Assembly: GCA_031412355.1 (NCBI GenBank)
Contig: JANOCR010000325.1
Coordinates: 1 to 20,216 of the forward strand
Length of the DNA stretch: 20,216 nt
Direction of reading: 5' to 3'
Origin: JAENVT01 sp031412355
GTDB taxonomy: Bacteria > Actinomycetota > Acidimicrobiia > Acidimicrobiales > Ilumatobacteraceae
The translations under genes were made by a program, and so were the position numbers. The notes under the pieces were generated by a model. The model had not been told where the DNA came from. It did no database searches and saw nothing but the letters and a program-made list of their open reading frames with translations. Every line of letters begins with the position of its first letter. Position 1 is the stretch's first letter. This document shows positions 13,965-20,216 of this stretch, piece after piece.

Positions 13965-15251
13965 TCAGCCGGTTTCGAACTCGGCGAGGTTGCGCAGCTT
14001 GGGGTTGTTCGAGAACACCTCGATCGGCGGGGCGACGTCGAGGCGCAGCGCCCGCTGCAGGATGCGAACCTGCGTGTGCTGGTTGTACTCGGCCATCGTT
14101 ACAGCCCATCCGTCGCGCCCGGCTCGGGCGGTGCGGCCGCTGCGGTGCAGATAGTCCTTGCCGTCGGGCGCCGGCTCGTAGTGAATCACCACGCCGATGT
14201 CGTCGATGTCGATACCGCGGGCTGCGACGTCGGTTGCCACAAGCACGCTGAGCTCGCCATCGGCAAAGCGTCGCATGGCCTTTTCGCGCGACACCTGCGC
14301 GAGGTCACCGTGAATTGCCATGGCCTGCACGCCGAGATCCAGCAATGCCCGCTCGACCCGATCGCATCCGCGCTTGGTCTGGCAGAAGACCAACGTCTTG
14401 CCCATGCTGGAGGCGATCGCCTGAACCACCTTGTCCTTGTCCATGTGATGCACGGCGAGGAACAGGTGGTGCATCGTGCCCACTGTGTCGGTTGCCGAAT
14501 CGATGGCCACTTCGACGGGGTCGATCATGTACCGGCGAACCAGATGGCCGACGTCGCCGTCGAGGGTTGCCGAGAACAACATCGTCTGATGTGCGCCGGT
14601 CACCTTGCGAAGGATCCACTCGACCTGCGGTGTGAAGCCGTCGTCGGCCATGCGATCGGCCTCGTCGAGCACGACGATCTCGACCTTGTTGAGGTCGAGC
14701 TCGTTCTCCTTCAACAGGTCGATGAGCCGCAGCGGAGTGGCGACGATCACGTCGACGCCGCGATTCAGCACCTCGATCTGCTGATGGCGAGAAGCCCCGC
14801 CATACACGGCCAAGACGGTTCGATTGCAGCCGGCAGCAACAGGCGCGAGCACCTCGGCGACCTGCAGGGCCAACTCGCGCGTCGGCACCAGCACCATGGC
14901 CAACGGACGACGGGCGTCGGCCTCACCAGACAGTCTGGCCAGCATCGGCACACCGAACGCCAGGGTCTTGCCGGAGCCCGTCTTGGCGCGGCCGCAGACG
15001 TCGCGACCCGTGAGAGCAACAGGGATGGCCTTGGTCTGGATGGCGAACGGAGCGGTGAACCCGGCTGCGGCCAGGCCCATGTCGACTTCCGTCGGCACGC
15101 CGATGTCGACGAAGGCGGTGGGGATGTAGGAGCCGGGATCGATCGTGATTGTGGGGCTTTCGACCGGAGTTCGGGCTGGACTTGGTGTGGGTTTTCGGCG
15201 ACGGCGCCGCGGTGCCCCAGGTGGGCGGGAATGTTCAGACATGTCGAGCAT
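13965..15251 (-). CDS. DEAD-box ATP-dependent RNA helicase
   Basis: This helicase of about 428 residues, counted from the ATG at 15251, has all core motifs. The Q-motif region is GFTAPFAIQTKAIP. Motif I is AKTGSGKT (K95), motif Ia is VPTRELALQ, motif II is DEAD (196-199) and motif III is SAT (227-229). Motif V is VLVATDVAARGIDID and motif VI is HRSGRTARAG (369-378). These RhlE/CsdA-like enzymes unwind short RNA duplexes in ribosome assembly, mRNA decay or cold adaptation; the exact subtype cannot be set. The N-terminus has a basic, Pro-rich tail (about 5-30) and the C-terminal extension is short. An ATG at 15242 is an equally possible start. Further upstream the frame is open to 15356 but overlaps the divergent ligase gene. 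No Shine-Dalgarno sequence and no clear promoter is visible in the 92-bp divergent spacer. Confidence 0.93.
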   Translation of the reverse strand: MLDMSEHSRPPGAPRRRRRKPTPSPARTPVESPTITIDPGSYIPTAFVDIGVPTEVDMGLAAAGFTAPFAIQTKAIPVALTGRDVCGRAKTGSGKTLAFGVPMLARLSGEADARRPLAMVLVPTRELALQVAEVLAPVAAGCNRTVLAVYGGASRHQQIEVLNRGVDVIVATPLRLIDLLKENELDLNKVEIVVLDEADRMADDGFTPQVEWILRKVTGAHQTMLFSATLDGDVGHLVRRYMIDPVEVAIDSATDTVGTMHHLFLAVHHMDKDKVVQAIASSMGKTLVFCQTKRGCDRVERALLDLGVQAMAIHGDLAQVSREKAMRRFADGELSVLVATDVAARGIDIDDIGVVIHYEPAPDGKDYLHRSGRTARAGRDGWAVTMAEYNQHTQVRILQRALRLDVAPPIEVFSNNPKLRNLAEFETG

Positions 15252-15343
15252 GGAGGGTACCGCCGCGTGAGCCGGTTCGCCTTCGGCGTCGCGTCTCACC
15301 CACGACCACGGGAGGGCGGCGAGAATCGGCAACAATTCCGGGC

Positions 15344-16897
15344 ATGAAAGTCGCACTCACCGTCAACGACTTCCTCCGACGCGCCGAGCAGATCTATCCG
15401 GACCGCGACGCAATCGTCGACGAGCCGATGCAACCGGCGGAGTCGTGGGGAACAGTCACCTATGCCGAGATGGCAGCACGCGCCCGGGCCCAGTCCGCGG
15501 CGCTCGACGGCTTGGGGATCGGCGTCGGCGAGCGCGTGGCCATTGTCAGCCACAACTCAGCACGCTTGCTGACGGCCCTGTTCGGCGTCAGCGGCTCGGG
15601 GCGCGTGCTGGTGCCGATCAACTTTCGGCTGGTCGCCGAAGAAGTGAAGTACATCGTCGAGCACTCGGGTTCCCGCATCCTGATGGTCGATCCCGAGTTG
15701 GATGAAGCAATGGCCGACGTGCTGTGCGAGCACCGGTACGTGATCGGCGACGCCACCGACGCGCCAGCACAGCACGACGAACCGACGCCGTGGACATACG
15801 ACGAGGACGCGACGGCCACCATCAACTACACCAGCGGTACGACGGCACGGCCGAAGGGCGTGCAACTGACCCACCGCAACATCTGGCTCAACGCCACGAC
15901 GTTCGGTTGGCAACTAGGGATCAGCGACCGTGACGTGTATCTGCACACGCTTCCGCAGTTCCACTGCAACGGGTGGGGCGTTCTGTACGCGGTGACCGGG
16001 ATGGGCGCCAAACACATCATCATCCGCAAGATCGACGGCGCCGAGATCCTGCGGCGAGTCGATCAGCACGGCGTGACAGTGATGTGCGGCGCACCCGCGG
16101 TGGCCAACGCCATCCTCGACGCCGCGTCAACGTGGGATGGCCCGATCCCCGGCTCGGGACGCACGAGGATGGTCATCGCCGGCGCACCACCGCCGACCCG
16201 TACGATCGAACGGATAGAGACCGAGCTGGGATGGGAGTTCATCCAGATCTACGGCCTCACCGAGACCACCCCGTTGCTGACCATGAACCGCAAGCGCGCC
16301 GAATACGACGACCTGTCGCCAGCGGAACGCGCGGCGAAGCTCAGTCGTGCCGGCGCGGCGGCGATCGGAGTCGACATCCGGATCTCGCCCGACGGCGAGG
16401 TGCTGGCCCGCGGGAATCACATCATGGCCGGCTACTGGAACCAGCCCGATGCCACCGACGCAGCCATCCGCCAGGCCGACGACGACCAGGCCGGTCCGTC
16501 GTGGTTCCGCACGGGTGACGGCGGCAAGTTGGACGACGAGCATTACCTCAGCATCATCGACCGGAAGAAGGATGTGATCATCTCCGGCGGCGAGAACGTG
16601 AGCTCGATCGAGGTCGAGGACGCGATCTTCAGTCATCCCGAGGTCTCCGAGGTCGCGGTAATCGGCGTACCCGACGAGAAGTGGGGCGAAATGGTGATGG
16701 CTCTCGTGGTCACCGCGGAGGGTTCGTCGCTGACGGGGGACGACCTGATCGCATACACCAAGACCAAGTTGGCCGGATACAAGTGCCCGAAAGTCGTCGA
16801 GTTTCGCGATGCCCTGGCACGCACGGCGACCGGAAAGTTGCAGAAGTTCAAGCTCCGCGAGCCGTACTGGGATGGCAAAACCAAGCAAGTCAACTAG
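15344..16897 (+). CDS. AMP-forming acyl-CoA ligase
   Basis: This 517-residue ANL-superfamily adenylating enzyme activates a carboxylic acid to the acyl-AMP and then the CoA thioester. The P-loop is YTSGTTARPKGV (162-173). The adenine-binding motif is YGLTETTP (303-310). GDGGKLDDEHYLSIIDRKKD (391-410) includes the hinge Asp/Arg region, followed by VIISGGENVSSIEVED. The catalytic lysine for adenylation is K498 in TATGKLQKF. The residues match the medium/long-chain fatty acyl-CoA ligase type, although related enzymes act on methylmercaptopropionate or aromatic acids. The substrate is not readable from sequence. The ATG at 15344 was chosen because homology starts with LTVNDFLRRAEQIYPDR; the frame runs upstream to 15149 but that part is antisense to the helicase. 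No Shine-Dalgarno sequence is present. It appears monocistronic. Confidence 0.92.
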   Translation: MKVALTVNDFLRRAEQIYPDRDAIVDEPMQPAESWGTVTYAEMAARARAQSAALDGLGIGVGERVAIVSHNSARLLTALFGVSGSGRVLVPINFRLVAEEVKYIVEHSGSRILMVDPELDEAMADVLCEHRYVIGDATDAPAQHDEPTPWTYDEDATATINYTSGTTARPKGVQLTHRNIWLNATTFGWQLGISDRDVYLHTLPQFHCNGWGVLYAVTGMGAKHIIIRKIDGAEILRRVDQHGVTVMCGAPAVANAILDAASTWDGPIPGSGRTRMVIAGAPPPTRTIERIETELGWEFIQIYGLTETTPLLTMNRKRAEYDDLSPAERAAKLSRAGAAAIGVDIRISPDGEVLARGNHIMAGYWNQPDATDAAIRQADDDQAGPSWFRTGDGGKLDDEHYLSIIDRKKDVIISGGENVSSIEVEDAIFSHPEVSEVAVIGVPDEKWGEMVMALVVTAEGSSLTGDDLIAYTKTKLAGYKCPKVVEFRDALARTATGKLQKFKLREPYWDGKTKQVN

Positions 16898-17088
16898 TCG
16901 GATCGCGATTCGCGCGCCGCTGCGCGTCCAGTCAGTCGCGCTGACCGATCGGGCAGGAAAACCGTCTGATCAATCAAATAGTAGTTGTCCGTGTCCGACG
17001 CCGTTAGCGTCCGTCGGCCTGTGCCGGACAGCCCGGCCAGAAAGGAAACGATCTCACCCCCCAACACGTCTTCGAGGAGGCGCACGTC
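16898..17088 (+). promoter_or_regulatory. 191-bp non-coding leader with alternative hairpins upstream of small ORF and homospermidine synthase
   Basis: No supported gene lies here. GTCAG (16931-16935) pairs with CTGAC (16941-16945), perhaps the 3' end of the ligase transcript. Further on, several mutually exclusive stems are possible. GACGC (16997-17001) pairs with GCGTC (17007-17011). CCGACG (16995-17000) pairs with CGTCGG (17012-17017). TGTCCG (16992-16997) pairs with CGGACA (17025-17030). CTGT (17019-17022) pairs with ACAG (17028-17031). I do not recognise a known riboswitch. A promoter is presumably present around the AT-rich 16966-16986 but has no convincing -35/-10 pair. Confidence 0.35.
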
Positions 17089-17223
17089 ATGGAAGTATTC
17101 GACGGGACTACGACGTCCGGCCGCAAGGGAATCGCATATGACTGGCAGTCGCTGCTGGTCACTGCTGAAGCTGCAACGCTCGACTACGAGCTTGCAACGA
17201 TGGCCCCGGAGTACGCCGAATAA
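17089..17223 (+). CDS. Small 44-residue ORF upstream of homospermidine synthase, unknown function
   Basis: An ATG at 17089 is preceded by GAGGAGG (17074-17080) at 8-nt spacing, the strongest ribosome binding site seen in this window. The ORF encodes 44 residues: it opens with MEVFDGTTTSGRKGIAYDWQ, has an acidic, Ala-rich middle and ends in MAPEYAE. The stop TAA lies 2 nt before the homospermidine synthase ATG, so ribosomes finishing this ORF could re-initiate directly on the enzyme gene. I do not recognise a family, and there is no signal peptide or membrane segment. It could be a real small protein, for example a partner of the enzyme. It could also be a regulatory leader peptide that couples polyamine supply to translation. 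Reading open upstream to 17008 without a start codon is compatible with chance. Confidence 0.55.
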   Translation: MEVFDGTTTSGRKGIAYDWQSLLVTAEAATLDYELATMAPEYAE

Positions 17224-17225
17224 CC

Positions 17226-18677
17226 ATGCGCCCCCAGCGCGTGTTGATACTGGGTTGTGGCTCGGTTGCCCAGTGCACCCTGCCATTGCTGATCCGTGAT
17301 CTGGACATCGATCCGCAGCGCATCACGATCGTCGACATGCTCGACAACCGCGCCCGCGTGGCAGATTCGATCGCCCGCGGTGTGTCGTTCGAGCAGGATC
17401 AAATCACACCCGACAACATCGATGCATTTCTCTCGGCGCGAGTCGGGCAGGGTGACCTGCTGTTGGACCTGGCGTGGAACATCGATAACCCGACAATCCT
17501 GCAATGGTGCCGCGACCATGGGGTGCGCTATCTGAACACCAGCATCGAAGTGTGGGATCCGTACGACGACCTGGCGGCCACTCATCCACTGGACCGCACG
17601 CTGTACGTCCGCCACATGGACCTGCGGCGGATGATCGCCAAGTGGGGCGACAACAACGGCGCAACTGCGGTGTTGGAGCATGGCGCCAATCCCGGATTGG
17701 TCAGCCACTTCACGAAGCAGGCGCTCACCGAGATCGCCGGCCGCATGCTGAGCGATGGTCTCGTCGACGACACCAACGCAATCGAGCAGGCCCTCGCCGA
17801 CAGCCAGTACGCGACCCTCGCAATGCTGACCGGTACGAAGGTGATCCACGTCGCCGAACGCGACACTCAGATCACCAACATCCCGAAAGAAGTCGACGAG
17901 TTCGTCAACACGTGGTCGGTCGACGGGTTCTACGAAGAGGGCATTGCCCCTGCCGAGCTCGGCTGGGGAACTCACGAGAAGCGCCTGCCGCCGAATGGCT
18001 ACGTGCACAACGGCTACGGACCTCGCAATCAAATCTGCATTGCCCGTCCGGGCATGGAGACTTGGGTGAGGTCGTGGGTGCCCGCCGGCGAGATCCGCGG
18101 CATGGTCGTGCGCCATGGCGAGGCACTGACGATCAGTGATCACCTCACGGTGTGGGGCGGCGACGGCAACCCGCGCTACCGGCCGACGGTGCACTACGCG
18201 TACTGCCCATCCGACGCTGCGATCGCCAGTGTGCTCGAACTGCGAATGCGCAACTGGAAGATGCAGTCGCGACAGCGGATCCTCAACGACGAGATCATCA
18301 GCGGCGCCGATGAACTGGGTGTGCTGCTGATGGGCCACCCGTATCGCGCGTGGTGGACCGGTTCGCTGCTGTCGATCGACGAAGCCCGAGCGATCGTGCC
18401 TCACCAGAGCGCCACGACATTGCAGGTCGCCGGTTCGATCATCGCCACTGTCACGTGGATGATCGAGCATCCGAACGAAGGCCTCTGTGTGCCCGACGAC
18501 CTTCCATGGCAAGAGGTGTTGAAGGTTGCGTCGCGCTACTTGGGCACGATGCACTCGGCGGCCGCCGACTGGGACCCGTTGACAACCCGCAACGATCTGT
18601 TCGCTGGTTTCGCCAACGATGCCGACGGCCTCGATCACAGTGACCCGTGGCAGTTCTGCAACTTCCTGATCCCATAG
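17226..18677 (+). CDS. hss: Homospermidine synthase (saccharopine dehydrogenase-like fold)
   Basis: This 483-residue protein matches bacterial homospermidine synthase (family length about 480). The enzyme transfers an aminobutyl group from one putrescine (or spermidine) to another in an NAD-dependent cycle to give sym-homospermidine. A Rossmann motif lies at 6-14 (VLILGCGSV). VLEHGANPGLVSHF (149-162) and IAPAELGWGTHEKRLPPNG (240-258) are characteristic segments. W230 in NTWSVDGF probably corresponds to the active-site Trp that stabilises the cationic intermediate; this is from memory of the Blastochloris enzyme, not an alignment. It is cytoplasmic. The start has no Shine-Dalgarno sequence of its own in the 2-nt gap, which implies coupling to the small ORF upstream. 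A carboxynorspermidine dehydrogenase is less likely because that family is shorter. Confidence 0.88.
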   Translation: MRPQRVLILGCGSVAQCTLPLLIRDLDIDPQRITIVDMLDNRARVADSIARGVSFEQDQITPDNIDAFLSARVGQGDLLLDLAWNIDNPTILQWCRDHGVRYLNTSIEVWDPYDDLAATHPLDRTLYVRHMDLRRMIAKWGDNNGATAVLEHGANPGLVSHFTKQALTEIAGRMLSDGLVDDTNAIEQALADSQYATLAMLTGTKVIHVAERDTQITNIPKEVDEFVNTWSVDGFYEEGIAPAELGWGTHEKRLPPNGYVHNGYGPRNQICIARPGMETWVRSWVPAGEIRGMVVRHGEALTISDHLTVWGGDGNPRYRPTVHYAYCPSDAAIASVLELRMRNWKMQSRQRILNDEIISGADELGVLLMGHPYRAWWTGSLLSIDEARAIVPHQSATTLQVAGSIIATVTWMIEHPNEGLCVPDDLPWQEVLKVASRYLGTMHSAAADWDPLTTRNDLFAGFANDADGLDHSDPWQFCNFLIP

Positions 18678-18681
18678 CACG

Positions 18682-18710
18682 TTGACAATCCGGGGCATCG
18701 GCGGCAGACT
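18682..18710 (+). promoter_or_regulatory. Candidate leuA leader promoter
   Basis: A perfect TTGACA (18682-18687) begins 4 bp after the homospermidine synthase stop. With a 17-bp spacer the -10 would be CAGACT (18705-18710), a 3/6 match. Transcription would then begin about 7 nt later, at or very near the ATG of the leader peptide (18718), which would make the leader message leaderless. Confidence 0.5.
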
Positions 18711-18717
18711 GTTGCCG

Positions 18718-18753
18718 ATGTCCGCCGCTCGTACCCTCCTTCTGCTTATGTAG
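18718..18753 (+). CDS. Leucine-rich leader peptide of leuA (MSAARTLLLLM)
   Basis: Twelve codons read MSAARTLLLLM and a TAG stop. Four consecutive leucine codons, CTC CTT CTG CTT (18736-18747), are the standard sensor of charged leucyl-tRNA in attenuators. The peptide lies between a TTGACA promoter element and a U-tracted terminator, upstream of leuA. Leucine leader peptides upstream of leuA are established in other actinobacteria (Streptomyces, Corynebacterium). The role is therefore a cis-regulatory one: ribosome position, not the peptide itself, would carry the signal. Confidence 0.85.
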   Translation: MSAARTLLLLM

Positions 18754-18782
18754 GGCAAGCGCCGCGTTCTTCGCGCTTGCCC
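18753..18782 (+). promoter_or_regulatory. First leader hairpin of the leuA attenuator
   Basis: GGGCAAGCGC (18753-18762) pairs perfectly with GCGCTTGCCC (18773-18782) around a 10-nt loop. Its 5' arm begins with the last base of the leader TAG, so a ribosome resting at the stop codon would prevent it forming, whereas one stalled on the Leu codons would not. It ends 2 nt before the terminator stem. Confidence 0.75.
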
Positions 18783-18784
18783 GT

Positions 18785-18820
18785 ACCCCCCGCCAGTTGG
18801 CCGGGGGGTTCTTCATTTTT
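18785..18820 (+). terminator. leuA attenuator terminator
   Basis: ACCCCCCGCC (18785-18794) pairs with GGCCGGGGGGT (18799-18809), with one bulged C and an AGTT loop. It is followed by TTCTTCATTTTT (18809-18820). This is the only hairpin in the window with a U-tract, so it is the clearest factor-independent terminator. It lies 54 nt before the leuA ATG. Confidence 0.85.
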
Positions 18821-18874
18821 CCCGACCAAACTCGATCGTTGCCTTCCACCCACACTTGTTCCAGAAAGCCAGTC

Positions 18875-20216
18875 ATGCCTCCACAACCAGCCAGCCCGAA
18901 GAAAATGCAGTTCGCCAAGTACAAGCCGTTCGTGCCCGTAGTGCTCCACGACCGCACGTGGCCGAACGTCGTGATCGACAAAGCACCGCTGTGGTGCAGT
19001 GTCGACCTTCGCGACGGCAACCAGGCACTGATCGATCCGATGGATCCGCAGCGCAAGCGGCACATGTTCGACGCCCTGTTCAAGATGGGGTTCAAGGAGA
19101 TCGAGGTCGGCTTCCCGTCGGCCAGCCAGCCCGACTTCGACTTCGTTCGCCAATTGATCGAAGAGGATCTGATCCCTGACGATGTCGAGATTCAGGTGCT
19201 CGTGCAGTGCCGACCCGAGCTGATCGAGCGCACGTACGAATGCCTGCAGGGCGCACCAAGGGCGATCGTGCACTTCTACAACTCGACCAACCCCCTGCAG
19301 CGCGAGGTCGTGTTCGGGCTCGACATGGATGGCATCGTCGACATCGCCGTGAATGCGGCGAAGCTGTGCCGCAAGCTCGAGCAGACCATAGGGCACACCG
19401 AGATCCGCTACGAGTACTCACCCGAGAGCTTCACGCTGACCGAGCCCGAGTTCGCGATCCGGATATGCGAAGCGGTGATGGACGTCGTCGAGCCAACTCC
19501 CGACAAGCCACTGATCGTCAACCTGCCCGCCACGGTCGAGTGCTACACACCCAACGTGTATGGCGACGTGATCGAGTGGTTCGGCCGCACCATTCGCAAC
19601 CGCGAATCCGTGGTGATCAGCCTGCACCCACACAACGATCGGGGCTGCGCAGTCGCTGCCGCAGAGTTCGGTGTGATGGCCGGCGCCGATCGCGTCGAGG
19701 GAACGCTGTTCGGCAACGGTGAGCGCACGGGCAACGTCGACATCATCAACCTGGCGATGAACCTGTTCAGCAATGGCGTCGATCCCGAGCTCGACATCAC
19801 CGACATCGACGCGCTGCGCCGCGTCGCCGAGTACTGCAATCGCTTGCCCGTGCCGCCGCGGCATCCTTACGCCGGCGACCTCGTCTACACGTCATTCAGC
19901 GGCAGCCACCAAGATGCCATCAAGAAGGGATTCGAGGCGCTGCCCAAGGACTACGACAAGTGGGGCGTTCCGTACCTGCCGATCGACCCGAAGCACGTCG
20001 GGCGTTCGTACGAGGCCGTCATCCGCGTCAACTCGCAATCCGGCAAGGGTGGCGTCGCCTACATGATGAAGCAAGAGCACGGCTTCGAGTTGCCGCGACG
20101 ACTTCAGATCGAGTTCTCCAAGACGATCCAGCACATCACCGAGGACTCGGGAACCGAGATCAGCCCGGTCGTGATGTGGGAGGCCTTCCAGCATCAATAT
20201 CTCGCAGAGGAGCCTC
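18875..20216 (+). CDS. leuA: 2-isopropylmalate synthase (3' end beyond window)
   Basis: This is the first 447 codons of a type-2 LeuA, the long actinobacterial/fungal form. It condenses acetyl-CoA with 2-oxoisovalerate and commits carbon to leucine. The catalytic motif is DLRDGNQALIDPM (44-56), with R46 and the metal ligand D47. The other metal ligands are H251 and H253 in SLHPHNDRGCA. GTLFGNGERTGNVD completes the TIM barrel. The linker subdomains begin after about residue 320. The C-terminal regulatory domain that normally binds leucine lies mostly outside the window. The ATG at 18875 has AGAAAG about 7 nt upstream; an in-frame ATG at 18905 is less likely. Expression is probably set by the leader peptide and terminator just upstream, with leucine feedback on the enzyme as a second layer known for the family. 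Confidence 0.96.
   Translation, partial: MPPQPASPKKMQFAKYKPFVPVVLHDRTWPNVVIDKAPLWCSVDLRDGNQALIDPMDPQRKRHMFDALFKMGFKEIEVGFPSASQPDFDFVRQLIEEDLIPDDVEIQVLVQCRPELIERTYECLQGAPRAIVHFYNSTNPLQREVVFGLDMDGIVDIAVNAAKLCRKLEQTIGHTEIRYEYSPESFTLTEPEFAIRICEAVMDVVEPTPDKPLIVNLPATVECYTPNVYGDVIEWFGRTIRNRESVVISLHPHNDRGCAVAAAEFGVMAGADRVEGTLFGNGERTGNVDIINLAMNLFSNGVDPELDITDIDALRRVAEYCNRLPVPPRHPYAGDLVYTSFSGSHQDAIKKGFEALPKDYDKWGVPYLPIDPKHVGRSYEAVIRVNSQSGKGGVAYMMKQEHGFELPRRLQIEFSKTIQHITEDSGTEISPVVMWEAFQHQYLAEEP

Noticed and set aside
14076..15347. Open plus-strand frame of 423 codons opposite the DEAD-box helicase
   Set aside because: The helicase motifs are complete on the minus strand. The antisense product is His/Asp/Val-rich without family features.
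16898..17088. Known riboswitch class in the hss leader (SAM, guanidine, cobalamin)
   Set aside because: I looked for the core conserved motifs of these classes and did not find them. Only generic stems can be supported.
16894..17286. Minus-strand frame of 130 codons covering the same leader
   Set aside because: It overlaps the hss start and the small ORF in antisense, has no ribosome site I trust, and resembles no family.
16985..17299. Plus-strand frame of 104 codons across the hss leader
   Set aside because: It has no ribosome site, an Arg/Ser/Pro-rich composition, and overlaps both the better-supported small ORF and the hss start.
17184..18758. Open minus-strand frame of 524 codons opposite homospermidine synthase
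   Set aside because: The plus strand encodes a complete homospermidine synthase with family motifs. The antisense product is composition-driven and shows no domain.
1..20216. CRISPR array, insertion sequence, prophage, tRNA or defence system
   Set aside because: There are no regularly spaced repeats, transposase motifs, terminal repeats, tRNA cloverleaf or defence domains. All large genes are housekeeping or metabolic.

Overview
The window is GC-rich, densely packed chromosomal DNA from a free-living actinobacterium. Acidimicrobiia is my best guess but not proven. Reasons: an IclR-type regulator divergent from leuCD (the LtbR/NdgR arrangement), a long type-2 LeuA, several genes without a Shine-Dalgarno sequence, and a leucine-codon leader before leuA. 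I found no mobile element, CRISPR array, tRNA or rRNA. The content is mainly metabolic.

Layout. 2-889: 3' end of an agmatinase-type ureohydrolase and a split-barrel flavin/F420 protein. 956-2936 (minus): leuB then ilvE. 2974-5743: greA, an alpha/beta hydrolase and an ABC1/UbiB-type kinase in one overlapping run. 5703-8984 (minus): a fused PutA proline catabolic enzyme, divergent from a PAS-AraC regulator (9018-9764) that probably senses a signal for it. 9774-10625: a tandem FKBP lipoprotein. 10648-11191 (minus): a frameshifted GNAT acetyltransferase. 11213-11848 (minus): IclR regulator, divergent from leuC and leuD (11882-13878). leuD is interrupted by an in-frame TGA, with its conserved C-terminus continuing in the same frame. 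13965-15251 (minus): DEAD-box helicase. 15344-16897: acyl-CoA ligase. 17089-18677: an unrecognised 44-codon ORF with a strong ribosome site, followed 2 nt later by homospermidine synthase. 18682-20216: leuA with a leader peptide and a U-tracted terminator, cut by the window end.

How the genes work together. Five leucine/branched-chain steps (leuA, leuB, leuC, leuD, ilvE) lie within about 19 kb but in three separate units. Each unit has different apparent control: a compact divergent promoter region (leuB-ilvE), an IclR operator candidate (leuCD) and a leader-peptide attenuator (leuA). The agmatinase fragment and homospermidine synthase suggest a putrescine-to-homospermidine polyamine route. 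Convergent gene pairs are separated by long GC hairpins without U-tracts.

Most worth a second look: the TGA inside leuD, the leuA leader in which Leu codons mimic the terminator 5' arm, and the small ORF in front of homospermidine synthase. Two reading-frame interruptions in one window also raise the possibility of base-level sequence errors.
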